A stretch of DNA of 64,000 nucleotides from JALZUU01 sp964441245 (GCA_964441245.1 CAYTVR010000004.1:1-64000); one strand, 5' to 3'. Shown: positions 1 through 9,027, numbered from the stretch's first letter. Notes: generated from the letters alone by a model not told the origin. Program-made: numbers and translations.

Positions 1-1
1 T

Positions 2-55
2 CATAAAGCGGGATTAACGAAGAGTAAAGGAAAAAGAAAATTCAAACTGTTATAA
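2..55 (+). CDS. possible 3' end of an upstream gene (partial)
   Basis: An open frame enters from the left edge and stops with TAA at 53-55, leaving a short basic tail (AGLTKSKGKRKFKLL). Too little is visible to name a product. A 38-bp repeat (40-77) covers the stop codon, much as its other copy lies just past the stop of the SDR gene at 26.5 kb. It could equally be non-coding. Confidence 0.2.
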   Translation, partial: HKAGLTKSKGKRKFKLL

Positions 56-77
56 GTTATTGTTTTCATGATCCTTA
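40..77 (+). repeat. 38-bp dispersed repeat, copy 1
   Basis: These 38 bases are the exact reverse complement of 26471-26508 (begins ATTCAAACTG, ends TGATCCTTA). The flanks do not match. It is not itself palindromic. Function unknown. Confidence 0.85.
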
Positions 78-196
78 TCAACTTAGAATGTTTTTTAGAC
101 GACGAAATTCATCTTCATTTTTCTAACTTTTTTTCTTTTAAGCCGTTTTAATCATATCAAATCATTTTTTTGAGTTGACTCAAATACTGAAAAATT

Positions 197-1039
197 ATGC
201 TTCATACCTATCAAGATCAAATAGACGGTTTTTTCTCTATTGCATCCGCAGATGAGTGGTTGGCAATGAATAAAAATTCTGCCTTGAAAAATTTTGTCAT
301 TTTACTCAATTTTGGCGCACCGATCCACCTCAATAAAGACTTTGAAGACACCATTCTTGAAAATCGGGACATTGGCTTTCTTACCCCAGGTTCTTATATT
401 TCGAATGTTCAAATAGAAGATCAAAATCATTGTTTTGTGGAATTCAATCAGCCTTTTTACTGTTTGGAATTGCATGATAAAGAATTGGCTTGCAATGGTT
501 TGTTCTTTGGTGCACTCAGTCAATTACCTGTTTTACGGACAAGCCCAGAAGAAGCAGCTAACAATATTCACCTGATTGATATTTTTAAAGATGAGATGAG
601 TCAAAAAGAAAGCACGCAAGGTGATATGTTGAAGTTATTATTGAAAAGATTGATTATAAAATGTGTCCGTTTGGGAAAAAGACAATTGTTTCTAGAAGCA
701 ACTCCCGCAGTCGAAGAAACTGACTTAATTCGTCAATTTCAAGCTTTAGTAGAAAAACACTTTCGTGAAAAACATAAGGTAGCAGATTATGCCGCTTTGA
801 TGTTTAAATCTCCCAAAACGCTTTCTAATACTTTTAAAAAATTGCGGAACCAAACTCCATTGCGGATGATTCAGGAAAGAATTATTCTAGAAGCAAAGCG
901 ACAATTGTATTATACAGACAAACCGATCAAAGAAATTACCTACGAACTAGGATTTTCTGAACCAGCACAGTTTAGTCGCCTATTCAAAAATGTAGCAGGC
1001 CTTTCTCCTTCTGATTTTCAAAAGCAAGTCATCGCTTAA
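197..1039 (+). CDS. AraC family transcriptional regulator
   Basis: A 280-residue protein. The C-terminal 90 residues or so carry two helix-turn-helix units typical of AraC/XylS regulators: 'VADYAALMFKSPKTLSNTFKK' as the first, and 'IKEITYELGFSEPAQFSRLFK' followed by 'GLSPSDF' as the second. The N-terminal 150 residues look like a cupin-type sensing domain. It is probably a DNA-binding activator answering a small molecule that cannot be told from sequence. The next gene in the same direction starts 400 bp downstream, so the carboxymuconolactone-decarboxylase/lipoprotein run (1443-4744) is a plausible target. That link rests on neighbourhood only. Confidence 0.93.
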   Translation: MLHTYQDQIDGFFSIASADEWLAMNKNSALKNFVILLNFGAPIHLNKDFEDTILENRDIGFLTPGSYISNVQIEDQNHCFVEFNQPFYCLELHDKELACNGLFFGALSQLPVLRTSPEEAANNIHLIDIFKDEMSQKESTQGDMLKLLLKRLIIKCVRLGKRQLFLEATPAVEETDLIRQFQALVEKHFREKHKVADYAALMFKSPKTLSNTFKKLRNQTPLRMIQERIILEAKRQLYYTDKPIKEITYELGFSEPAQFSRLFKNVAGLSPSDFQKQVIA

Positions 1040-1061
1040 AATATTTTCCCCTTTCCCTCCA

Positions 1062-1097
1062 ATATGCCTGATTCGTTTAATGACCAATCAGGCATAT
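1062..1097 (+). terminator. stem-loop after the AraC gene
   Basis: Perfect 12-bp arms (ATATGCCTGATT with AATCAGGCATAT) around a 12-base loop, 22 bases after the stop codon. The trailing sequence is T-rich but interrupted, so termination is likely rather than certain. Confidence 0.6.
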
Positions 1098-1442
1098 CTA
1101 TTTCTATTTGTTTTCTACAAGACATTTACATCCAATCTTATTTTTTTTGAAGGTACTTGGCATAATCCCTGCCTTTACCAATCCGTTCATAGCGAAGATT
1201 TTGATTTCGAACTTTGGATGAAATACGAAAACATTAATCATTTAGACTAATATTTCAAAACAACTTTTTTATTAAAAAACTAGAAAACAAATCACTTTTC
1301 AAGCTTTCGGGAAAAATTGTTAAGTGTTCAGGAATTATCATCATTCCCTATCGTAGGATTTGCCTGCATCTTTGTCTTGTCATTTTTATTTAAATAATCA
1401 GGAAGATCGATTTTCAGATAACTTCCATAAAATAATTCAACA
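1098..1442. other. intergenic region before the CMD gene
   Basis: No coding frame is supported here. It must contain the promoter of the 1443 gene, but no clean TTTG/TAnnTTTG pair is visible. The nearest candidate is TAGGATTTG, with one base too many in the spacer. Confidence 0.4.
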
Positions 1443-1994
1443 ATGTCAGATATCAAAGTTCCTACAATCGACCAAGTAGATGAAAAAGCACAAGGCATTT
1501 TCAATAACTTAAAAAAAGCATTAGGCATCGTTCCTAACTTATACGCAACCATCGGATATTCTTCTAATACCTTGGAAGCTTATCTACAATATGATCAAGC
1601 TCTTGGAAAAGGAAGCTTTTCTAAGAAAGAAATAGAAGCGATTAACCTCGTTGTTTCACAAGTAAATGCTTGTGCTTATTGCCTAGCAGCTCATACCGCA
1701 ATTGCTCAAATGAATGGTTTTTCAAAAGAGGACACCATTGCGATTCGAGCTGTGAATATCGAAGATTCAAAAATTCAAATCATCATCGAAACAGCTCAAG
1801 CAGTTGCCACACAAAAAGGAAATATCAGTGAGGAAATTAAAACCGCTTTTTTCAATTTAGGCTATGGAGCAAAAGAATTAATAGAATTAATCGCACATGT
1901 TAATGCCATTAGTTTTACCAATTTTATTCATAATGCAACTAAAGTTCCTGTAGATTTTCCTACTGCTCCAATAGTAGAAAAAGTCGCTGTATAA
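1443..1994 (+). CDS. carboxymuconolactone decarboxylase / AhpD-like protein
   Basis: A 183-residue protein of the CMD/AhpD fold. The diagnostic CxxC plus histidine is present in 'NACAYCLAAHTAIA' (residues 76-89), the peroxidase-type active site of AhpD-like proteins. An 'IVPNLYATIGYS' segment near the start is usual for the family's peroxidase-related branch. The motif suggests a thiol-dependent redox or peroxidase role rather than true gamma-carboxymuconolactone decarboxylation. There is no signal peptide, so it should be cytoplasmic. It is first in a same-strand run with two lipoproteins and a beta-barrel-like protein. Confidence 0.9.
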   Translation: MSDIKVPTIDQVDEKAQGIFNNLKKALGIVPNLYATIGYSSNTLEAYLQYDQALGKGSFSKKEIEAINLVVSQVNACAYCLAAHTAIAQMNGFSKEDTIAIRAVNIEDSKIQIIIETAQAVATQKGNISEEIKTAFFNLGYGAKELIELIAHVNAISFTNFIHNATKVPVDFPTAPIVEKVAV

Positions 1995-2058
1995 AAACTC
2001 CATTCCATTAATCGAATCATATTTTCAAATATAAATTATAAACCTTTAAATAAAAAAA

Positions 2059-2952
2059 ATGAAATTTTCAAAAATTATTTCTTTATTAGCCCTTGGCATG
2101 TTTGTATTCTCTAGCTGTGGTGATGACGAGGCTGCACCAACTACAACGACTCTAAACTCAAGCTTCGATAAATTAGAAAACTTAGGTGATGGATTCGCTT
2201 ACGAAGGTTGGTTGATCGTAGATGGTACGCCTGTTTCTACTGGAGTATTTACTGTAGATGCGCAAGGTGCAGCGTCTAAAAGTGCCTTTGAGGTAGAAAA
2301 AGCGGATTTGGAAGCAGCAAGCGCTTTTGTGTTAACAATTGAACCCAGTCCAGACAATGATCCTGCGCCAACTGACGTACATATTTTAGGAGGTGACATT
2401 AGCGGAACTTCAGCTAACTTAACCATTAGTCACGGTGCAGCATTAGGTACTAGTTTTACAGGTGCAACAGGAAATTATATCCTTGCTACACCTACTGATG
2501 ATGACGATACCAATGAGAAAAGTGGTGTATGGTTCATTGATAATAGTTCAGGAATGGGCCTTGCTGGTTTAGACTTACCTGCGTTGCCTGCTGCTGGTTG
2601 GGCTTATGAAGGTTGGGCTGTAATTGATGGCACACCGATAAGTACAGGAACGTTTACAACAGCGAGTGGTGCGGATGATTCTGCTCCTTTTAGCGGTCCT
2701 AATTCAGGTCCTCCTTACCCAGGTGAAGATTTCCTTAACAATCAACCTACGGGATTAAATTTCCCAACTGATTTGTCTAATGCAAAGATTGTTGTTTCTA
2801 TCGAACCTGTGCCAGATAACAGTCCAAGTCCATTTGTTTTAAAACCATTGGCTGGCGATGTTATCCCGAATGCTTTAGATCACACGACTTACTCATTAGA
2901 TAATATTGCTGCCAGTACTTATCCTTCTGGTACCGTAAATTTTGAGTTATAG
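2059..2952 (+). CDS. lipoprotein with two anti-sigma-like repeats
   Basis: A 297-residue exported protein. The signal peptide ends in a lipobox with Cys20 (VFSSCGDD), so it should be lipid-anchored. Two related halves follow. Each opens with a 'YEGW' block ('FAYEGWLIVDGTPVSTGVF' and 'WAYEGWAVIDGTPISTGTF') and carries an 'IEP.PDN.P.P' block. Similar repeats in Bacteroidota databases are sometimes named anti-sigma factor. There is no biochemical basis for that name in this sequence. It lies 64 bp after the CMD gene and is followed by a second lipoprotein, so co-expression is likely. The molecular role is unknown. Confidence 0.8.
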   Translation: MKFSKIISLLALGMFVFSSCGDDEAAPTTTTLNSSFDKLENLGDGFAYEGWLIVDGTPVSTGVFTVDAQGAASKSAFEVEKADLEAASAFVLTIEPSPDNDPAPTDVHILGGDISGTSANLTISHGAALGTSFTGATGNYILATPTDDDDTNEKSGVWFIDNSSGMGLAGLDLPALPAAGWAYEGWAVIDGTPISTGTFTTASGADDSAPFSGPNSGPPYPGEDFLNNQPTGLNFPTDLSNAKIVVSIEPVPDNSPSPFVLKPLAGDVIPNALDHTTYSLDNIAASTYPSGTVNFEL

Positions 2953-3116
2953 TATTTCAAATATATGGAAAGCAAGTCTTTTCTAAAGGCTTGAAATTTT
3001 AAGAGGAAGATGGTGGTGAACATAAAATTGATCATTAGGTAGTTTCACATTCCATCTTCCTTTTTTTTAAAACTCTTAACACCCACTCTCTCCTTAACAC
3101 CTCAAATCCACTGACC

Positions 3117-3812
3117 ATGAAAAATTTATTTTCAATCCTATTTCTTGCATCCGCTTTCCTTTTTACGGGATGCATTGGTGATGATCTTATTGAAGATTTT
3201 GTAGAACCAGTTCTTCGCATTTCTAATCCTATCGATACGCTAGGCAAAGATGACAGCTTCGCTTTTAGCACTCGTTTTTTCAATAATATCGGACAGGAAG
3301 AAAATATTCAAGCCACTTGGACTAGTTCAAATCCAGCATTAGTATCTATCGATGCCAATGGTGTTGCGACAGGTTTGGAATATGGTGAAGTTACGATTAC
3401 AGCAACATTAAGGTATCAAAATCAAAGCTACCAAGAGGAGATCAAAGTAGTAGTCGGAGAAGCAACCATTATTGTCATCGAACCCGAGACAAAAGAAAAG
3501 ACAGGCAACATTCAAGTCACCAGTAATTATGTGCTAGAAGGCAGTTTTTCTTTAAAAGAAGAAAACGAAATGTTGACTTTAAGTTTTGCTGATGATTACA
3601 AAGCTTCTGCTGGATTACCTGGACTATATGTTTATCTAACCAACAATCCAAATACGATTAGTGGTGCCTTAGAAATTTCAAAGGTGTCCATATTTAGTGG
3701 CGCACACAGCTATGAAATTCCAGCAGGGAATGGTATCGACGATTATCAATATGTCCTCTATTTTTGCAAACCTTTCAATGTAAAAATCGGAGACGGAGAA
3801 ATTGAAGAATAA
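3117..3812 (+). CDS. lipoprotein with BIG2 and DM13 domains
   Basis: A 231-residue protein. The lipobox Cys19 (LFTGCIGD) anchors it to a membrane. Residues about 35-112 form a bacterial Ig-like BIG2 domain ('TWTSSNPALVSIDANGVATG'). Residues about 125-231 fit a DM13 domain: 'LEGSF', 'LPGLYVYLTNN', 'GAHSYEIP' and the cysteine block 'YVLYFCKPFNVKIGDGEI'. DM13 has been proposed, from sequence analysis, to be an extracytoplasmic redox or electron-transfer domain around a conserved cysteine. Its neighbours, an AhpD-like thiol protein and a barrel-like protein, make a surface redox system conceivable. Confidence 0.8.
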   Translation: MKNLFSILFLASAFLFTGCIGDDLIEDFVEPVLRISNPIDTLGKDDSFAFSTRFFNNIGQEENIQATWTSSNPALVSIDANGVATGLEYGEVTITATLRYQNQSYQEEIKVVVGEATIIVIEPETKEKTGNIQVTSNYVLEGSFSLKEENEMLTLSFADDYKASAGLPGLYVYLTNNPNTISGALEISKVSIFSGAHSYEIPAGNGIDDYQYVLYFCKPFNVKIGDGEIEE

Positions 3813-3868
3813 TCTAAAAAAACGAATGCATCGACTCCCTTCATTTCAAAACATTAAAAGTAAAAACC

Positions 3869-4744
3869 ATGTTTACATCAAAAGTATATACCACTCTTTT
3901 TCTTTTGTTCATCTGTACTTCCCTATTCGCTGGAGGTGGATGGCCACAGCCTAAAGGTCAAGGATATTTCAAACTATATGAATGGTGGATTGTTTCCGAT
4001 CAACATTTTACCGACTTAGGAAAAATTGATCCAAATATGACCACTGGGATTTTTAATACGAGCATTTACGCTGAATACGGATTCACGAATCGGATCACGG
4101 GTATCATCAATGCACCTCTTTACAGTCGGACTTATTTCAACAATCAAGTCTCCAAAACAACTGGCGATATTATTACGCAAGGAGAATCTATTGCTTCGTT
4201 TGGTGATACTGATTTGGGTATCAAATTTGGATTGACTCCTAACAAAGCCATTGCTACTTCAGCTTCATTGATTTTAGGTATTCCTTTAGGAAAAGAGGCG
4301 GGTGGATCACAGGGCAATTTACAAACTGGAGATGGTGAATTCAATCAAATATTACGCTTGGATGCGGGGACCAGTATTCCGATCAAAGCAGCAGGTATTT
4401 CTGCTTACGCAAACGCTTACGTAGGATTGAATAATCGAACCAATGGTTTTTCTGATGAATTTCGATATGGCCTAGAAGCTGGCGTGAGTTTGTTCCAGCA
4501 AAAATTATTATTATCTGGTCGACTCAATGCCGTAAAATCATTTAAAAACGGAAAAGATGCGAGCGAAATAACCAGCACCAGTGTTTTTTCTAACAATTCA
4601 GAATATGTAAATATCGGAGGAGAGATTGCTTATAACATCAATAAAAAATTCGGTGTCTCTGCAAGTTATGATACCGCTGCTAGCGGAAAAATCATCTTAG
4701 CCAGTCCTGCATACTCTGTCGGTGTGTTTTTTAATTTGAAGTAG
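3869..4744 (+). CDS. predicted outer-membrane beta-barrel protein
   Basis: A 291-residue protein with an N-terminal signal peptide ('FLLFICTSLFAGG'). The rest is rich in alternating, aromatic-flanked strands ('GYFKLYEWWIVSDQHF', 'IYAEYGFTNRITGI') and ends in 'AYSVGVFFNLK', a typical outer-membrane C-terminal strand. It resembles transporter or phenol-degradation (MetA) type barrels in outline. It lies 57 bp after the DM13 lipoprotein and closes the run. Substrate unknown. Confidence 0.7.
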   Translation: MFTSKVYTTLFLLFICTSLFAGGGWPQPKGQGYFKLYEWWIVSDQHFTDLGKIDPNMTTGIFNTSIYAEYGFTNRITGIINAPLYSRTYFNNQVSKTTGDIITQGESIASFGDTDLGIKFGLTPNKAIATSASLILGIPLGKEAGGSQGNLQTGDGEFNQILRLDAGTSIPIKAAGISAYANAYVGLNNRTNGFSDEFRYGLEAGVSLFQQKLLLSGRLNAVKSFKNGKDASEITSTSVFSNNSEYVNIGGEIAYNINKKFGVSASYDTAASGKIILASPAYSVGVFFNLK

Positions 4745-4771
4745 AGATTCGTGTTCATGTATTCAGCTGTT

Positions 4772-4807
4772 AAAGTACTCAGAGTATCTCTAACACATCA
4801 GTACTTT
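4772..4807. terminator. bidirectional stem-loop between convergent genes
   Basis: AAAGTACT pairs with AGTACTTT across a 20-base loop, midway between the stop codons of the barrel gene (+) and the phosphopantetheinyl transferase (-). The long loop makes this only moderately convincing. Confidence 0.45.
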
Positions 4808-4826
4808 TATACCTTAAGACTAGCAG

Positions 4827-5462
4827 TCAAAATACAATTTTCCTCACTTCAAAATCAGATTCTAGATGCTCGGTTGCCAAATGAGTGAGGTAGCCGATTT
4901 GTAGAACCAAGGGTTTAATGTACCATTCCGTTTCCTTAAATTTAGCAACATGATTGGAAAGTGTGATATTTTTAACATCCTCTGTTAGTCCATGTCCGTC
5001 TGCTTTTAAAACCGCTTCGCGAATCGTCCAATTTTCAAAAAAAGCACCTTCAGGATCTGCTGCTTGTCGGATAGCTCGGAAGGATTCTTTATCAAATAAA
5101 AATTGATAATCATTCAACTCTACTGCTTTAATTTTTTCAATGTCTACGCCAATTCTTCCTTTCGTATTGAAGGCACATACCACATAATTATCCGCATGAG
5201 AAATATTAAAAAATGGAGCTGAAGATAAAAAAGGTTTTCCCATTTTATTGTATTGCAATTGCTTTAAACAATTCGCAGGAAAACCATATTCTTGTAATCC
5301 TTTGAGTAGTAATAATTTTCCAAATAAAACCGATTGTCGATCTTCCCATTTCCGGTAACGGTTAATTTTTCTGGCCAGGACATCCGGCAAGTCCATCAAG
5401 TAGTCTCCAAGCATTTCTGCGGACAACTCTTTATCGAAATTGGTATAGAATACTTTTGTCAA
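4827..5462 (-). CDS. 4'-phosphopantetheinyl transferase (Sfp type)
   Basis: A 211-residue protein that moves phosphopantetheine from CoA to a carrier-protein serine. Diagnostic blocks are present: 'FNISHADNYVVCAF', the magnesium-binding 'IGVDIEKI', and 'WTIREAVLKADGHGL', the WxxKEA..K signature with Arg in place of the first Lys. The frame opens with TTG at 5462. An in-frame TAA lies a few codons upstream and the first ATG is at residue 17, which would cut into the fold, so TTG is preferred. No polyketide or peptide synthase gene is in the window, so a fatty-acid or general carrier role is likely. Confidence 0.9.
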   Translation of the reverse strand: MTKVFYTNFDKELSAEMLGDYLMDLPDVLARKINRYRKWEDRQSVLFGKLLLLKGLQEYGFPANCLKQLQYNKMGKPFLSSAPFFNISHADNYVVCAFNTKGRIGVDIEKIKAVELNDYQFLFDKESFRAIRQAADPEGAFFENWTIREAVLKADGHGLTEDVKNITLSNHVAKFKETEWYIKPLVLQIGYLTHLATEHLESDFEVRKIVF

Positions 5463-5541
5463 GTTTTTTTTAATTGGTGTTATAGTGTTTATTTATACAA
5501 AAGAAGGGCCATTTTAAAATGTGAGCGATTATTGGTTATTT

Positions 5542-5908
5542 TGTCTTACCCAGAAATATGTTGACCTTTTGGTTTAAAAATAAAGTTGAATCAAAAAGTT
5601 GAAGCTGATCAGTAACAACAATTTTTTCAGATCGATTTATAATAATTAGATTGACCTAGCGATCTTTTTTTGTGATTCAGTCCGTATGTAATAAATCCAT
5701 TGATAGACCGATGGTTGTGATACTCTATACAATTTACTAACTTCAAGTACTGTTTCCAAACCTTTTCGATTTCTTCTACTCATTTTCTTTTAAAACTTTG
5801 ACTAAATACTCGACGTGTAGGTAATTTCACTTTCGTTGAGAACGTTTTATAAAGGACTTTTTTCATCTTTTGCATTGTTAAAAAGGTCAACTTTTTCAGG
5901 GTAAGACA
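5542..5908. mobile_element. decayed insertion sequence with terminal inverted repeats
   Basis: The two ends are imperfect inverted repeats of about 28 bp. Each begins TGTCTTACCC and both share GTTGACCTTTT, with two substitutions and one indel between them. The 367-bp interior holds a broken orfA-like transposase fragment on the minus strand and no catalytic orfB. No flanking target duplication is evident. The element fills most of the gap between the phosphopantetheinyl transferase and the SIMPL-domain gene. It is most likely an internally deleted, IS3-like remnant. Confidence 0.75.
5646..5875 (-). pseudogene. transposase orfA remnant, frameshifted
   Basis: Two overlapping minus-strand frames read as one OrfA-like protein if a single base is restored. 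The first opens at 5875 just inside the right terminal repeat and includes 'RRVFSQSFKRK'. The second, ending at 5646, continues 'GLETVLEVSKLYRVSQPSVY', a helix-turn-helix. The pattern matches the N-terminal DNA-binding part of IS3-type OrfA. The shift and the missing catalytic half mean it is dead. Confidence 0.7.
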
Positions 5909-5930
5909 TCCAATATGACTCCTTTCCCTT

Positions 5931-6944
5931 CTACTCCACAATCATACTTTTCATCTCTCCTTTTTCTGTCAACCAAATCAATTCTTTTTGCGTCACGGTT
6001 TTAATTTGCACTTGTGGCGGTGGCGGTGGCGGTGGTTTGACAAAAAATTGAACTTTCATATTGTAAGTGTATTGAACCGCTGGTTCTAAAATGACCGGAT
6101 TGATGACAATGTCGTAACCGTTGTAAGGTAACTTTTCATAAAAGGTAGTGGTCTGTTTGGGAGCAATGGATAATCGTTTTTTGTTTTTAACCGCTTCTAA
6201 TGACGCACCTTTATAAGATTGTAAATTTCGGTAACGTTCGATTGGAAAAGAAACATTCTTTTGCTCTGCAAAAACACGATAAACGGTATCTAATTCAATG
6301 CCCATTTTTTTAAGCGAAGCCATTTTCTTTTTCACCAACTCAACACTTCGATCCCTTAGTCGGTCATAAGTCTTTTCAGTATCTTCCACAAAATATTCTA
6401 CTTTGACCAAATCATAAATTTCATATTTCGCTGCAATGGAGACCAAACGATCTAGGATCTTTGCATCCTTATAAACGACGTGAATATTTTTGACCAACTC
6501 AAATCCTGCAGGAATTTCATTATACGTTTTACTAAAAAATTTACGATGCACTTCTACTTCATAAACCGGAACCAATGACAACATATCAATATAAATTTGA
6601 TCCTTTTTGATTCCTTGTCGAATCGCTTCTTTTTTAAATTTTTCAAAACGCTCATTGACCAAAGTATCTGCTTGCCCAGCTCTCATCCCTACTTGGGTAA
6701 TATTAAAAATTGCTAGGTGAGCATCAGCTTTTTCATTGATTAAGGCACTTACGTTAAAAATGATTGGCGTATTCGGATTAGCTTGGTTCGGAAAATTGAG
6801 AAGAGCATTTGGAGGTGGATTTTGTTGGATGTTCTGCTGCGGACGATTCGGATTGTTGTAACCATAATTCCCTCGGTCTTGCGATTGAAGAACATTTGTA
6901 CATACAAAAAGAATACTAAATAGGATAAAACATAAATTTCTCAT
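5931..6944 (-). CDS. SIMPL (DUF541) domain exported protein
   Basis: The preferred start is the ATG at 6944, which gives a clean signal peptide ('NLCFILFSILFVCTNVLQSQ'). An upstream in-frame ATG at 7010 would bury it behind 22 residues. After an Asn/Pro/Gln-rich linker, the body matches a SIMPL domain: 'ALINEKADAHLAIFNITQVG', then helical and strand segments such as 'IYDLVKVEYFVEDTEKTYDRLRDRSVELVKKK' in shorter blocks. A run of eight prolines (FVKPPPPPPPQ) lies near the C-terminus. SIMPL proteins are periplasmic or surface proteins of unclear function. It stands alone beside the dead insertion sequence. Confidence 0.75.
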   Translation of the reverse strand: MRNLCFILFSILFVCTNVLQSQDRGNYGYNNPNRPQQNIQQNPPPNALLNFPNQANPNTPIIFNVSALINEKADAHLAIFNITQVGMRAGQADTLVNERFEKFKKEAIRQGIKKDQIYIDMLSLVPVYEVEVHRKFFSKTYNEIPAGFELVKNIHVVYKDAKILDRLVSIAAKYEIYDLVKVEYFVEDTEKTYDRLRDRSVELVKKKMASLKKMGIELDTVYRVFAEQKNVSFPIERYRNLQSYKGASLEAVKNKKRLSIAPKQTTTFYEKLPYNGYDIVINPVILEPAVQYTYNMKVQFFVKPPPPPPPQVQIKTVTQKELIWLTEKGEMKSMIVE

Positions 6945-7171
6945 GGGTGTTTTTTTTTGGTGTTTTGGTGTTGTTGTGTTGTCGTTTGTTTGGTAAATCC
7001 AACTAACCACAACACAACAACACCAATAACGAGTTAATAATGATTCAAACTTATGATCCTATCGTTTTCTAATCAAAATATTGCTTTGTAAAAGCTTTGC
7101 AAAGTATCTTTCGGTGATTTACAGTAACTTTACATAGGTTTTTCAAGTTATAAAAGTAGCAAAAACGTAAT

Positions 7172-8113
7172 ATGCAAGAATTGGATTATTTTTATTTACT
7201 CAAAAAAAAAGTTGCCGCGCAGTATCGCGAACACTTTCCCTATTGGAGTAAATCTATCCATGAATTTCGTGGACGAGAAATTGCCAATTTGCAAAATTTA
7301 CTAGAAGAACATGCTGGTGGTCGAATCAGTGAAAAATGGTTTTATACTCACTTAAAACCACAAAGCAATCAAAAACTACCACGAATCGATACCTTGAATG
7401 TACTCAGCGTTTTTGTTGGTGCTAAAAACTGGGAAGAGTTCATTCTCCAGAATACAAGACCTACAATTCAATCTGAAATTGACCTAACTGAAAAATCAAG
7501 TCTCCAACGAACGAAAAAAAAATGGATGATTCCAGCTTTTTTCATTTTGGGATTATTCCTTTTTGGAGCAACACAAATGATTCCTAGTAAAAAGAAATAT
7601 ACGCTTTGTTTTGTCGATGCAGATCAAGGACGCCCTATTAATGGGAAGGAAATCTCTTTACAACTTTTACAAAAAAAAGAATCCCCACTTGACATTCCTG
7701 TGGATCATAATGGCTGCGCTAGTGTCGCCTATAAAAATCCCAACCTTCGCTTGATCGTCAATGCTCATTATTTTCATACAGATACGATTGTTCGAAAATT
7801 GGACAACAAACACACCAAAGAAATCATCAAATTAAAAACAGATGATTATGCTTTGATGATTCATTTGTTTTCAACTGCCAAGATTAAGGATTGGGAAAAA
7901 AGAAGACAACAACTCGATCAGATGATTTCGGATGATGCTGTCATTATTCAAATCGCTAATTCAGCAAACATCGGAATGGAAATGTATAACAAAGAAGATT
8001 TTATTGATAAACTAACGATTCCGGTCAACAGTTTAAAAAACATCAAAATCATCGAAACGAATTATCAAGATGGACAAATTATAGAAATGAGGTTTTCACA
8101 AAATGAAAATTAA
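7172..8113 (+). CDS. uncharacterised single-pass membrane protein
   Basis: A 313-residue protein. The first 105 or so residues are cytoplasmic-looking and helical ('RISEKWFYTHLKPQSNQKLP', 'VFVGAKNWEEF'). One membrane helix follows at about 118-135 ('MIPAFFILGLFLFGATQMIP'), then a presumed periplasmic domain of about 175 residues with an Ig-like start. The N-terminal domain recalls short cytosolic modules common in Bacteroidota membrane proteins, but I cannot name it. It overlaps the next gene by 11 bp, so the two are translationally coupled. Confidence 0.7.
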   Translation: MQELDYFYLLKKKVAAQYREHFPYWSKSIHEFRGREIANLQNLLEEHAGGRISEKWFYTHLKPQSNQKLPRIDTLNVLSVFVGAKNWEEFILQNTRPTIQSEIDLTEKSSLQRTKKKWMIPAFFILGLFLFGATQMIPSKKKYTLCFVDADQGRPINGKEISLQLLQKKESPLDIPVDHNGCASVAYKNPNLRLIVNAHYFHTDTIVRKLDNKHTKEIIKLKTDDYALMIHLFSTAKIKDWEKRRQQLDQMISDDAVIIQIANSANIGMEMYNKEDFIDKLTIPVNSLKNIKIIETNYQDGQIIEMRFSQNEN

Positions 8114-8732
8114 AATGATATTTAAATTTCAATATATTACTTTGTGGTTCTTTGGATTGCTTTTCGGCTACAGCCAAATATATGCACAAGATGTACGCTC
8201 TAGTTCACAATATCCCGTAAGCGTTTTTCAACAATTAGAAAATGAATTTACCAGTCCTCGACTTTCGTCAAAAAGTATCCAAGCATTCGAATTAAGAGGC
8301 ATTCAAAAAATCCAAGATTTCACAGATTATATTGCTTTAATTTCTGATCCTAATTTAAATGATAATTTTAGAGCAAGAAGTATGCAAGCAGCGCTTAAGC
8401 TTTTTGTGCATGATTCTATTCCAATTAATGTCATGGACTTGGAAACCAATCTATCACAATCCATTTCTATCAAAGTTTTTTTAGAACATTTAAAGCAAAA
8501 CAAAACCAATAAAATCAATTGGACCTTCACCGATCCAACAACTCCATTAACGGCCCAACCCATTAATTTAGAATCTTACCATTGGAAAAGCATGGGGCAA
8601 ATGACACAAGAGTTCGGTCAGCAAAAATCCAGCAACCAAGTGACCTTCAATATTGCACTTCAAAAAATTGAAAAGAAATTTGGAACTCGATCAAAAATAA
8701 TTTGGGAAGTTTTTATTGGAGAGGTGGAATGA
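8103..8732 (+). CDS. uncharacterised secreted protein
   Basis: A 209-residue protein with a signal peptide ending in 'GYSQIYAQD'. The mature part has no motif I recognise. It is mixed helical with a Ser/Gln-rich start and a C-terminus in 'KIIWEVFIGEVE'. Its start codon lies inside the end of the upstream membrane protein gene, so it probably works with that protein's periplasmic domain. Confidence 0.65.
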   Translation: MKIKMIFKFQYITLWFFGLLFGYSQIYAQDVRSSSQYPVSVFQQLENEFTSPRLSSKSIQAFELRGIQKIQDFTDYIALISDPNLNDNFRARSMQAALKLFVHDSIPINVMDLETNLSQSISIKVFLEHLKQNKTNKINWTFTDPTTPLTAQPINLESYHWKSMGQMTQEFGQQKSSNQVTFNIALQKIEKKFGTRSKIIWEVFIGEVE

Positions 8733-8868
8733 TAGCGGACTCTTAATAAAATACACCTAAGGGCCTCTCTAAATCAACAATCATAAAAAAGGTATTCTCC
8801 TTGATAATCCCGTTTTAAAATCCTTGAATTAATATCGTAAAGCCTCACTAAACAATAATTACATTTTC

Positions 8869-8896
8869 TTTGAATTCAAAACAGTTAGTATATTTG
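8869..8896 (+). promoter_or_regulatory. putative Bacteroidota-type promoter
   Basis: TTTG (8869-8872) and TATATTTG (8889-8896) are separated by 16 bp, slightly shorter than the usual 19. It lies about 130 bp ahead of the frameshifted gene at 9028. Confidence 0.5.
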
Positions 8897-9027
8897 TAGC
8901 AAAATTCATCTGGTTCTTAACGCGAAGCTTTAAAAGGGCGAAAACAGCTTCCAGATTACTTAGACCAAACGAAATCTTAAAAACCCATCAACTTTTTATT
9001 CCTTTACAAACATATAATTCATTAACT

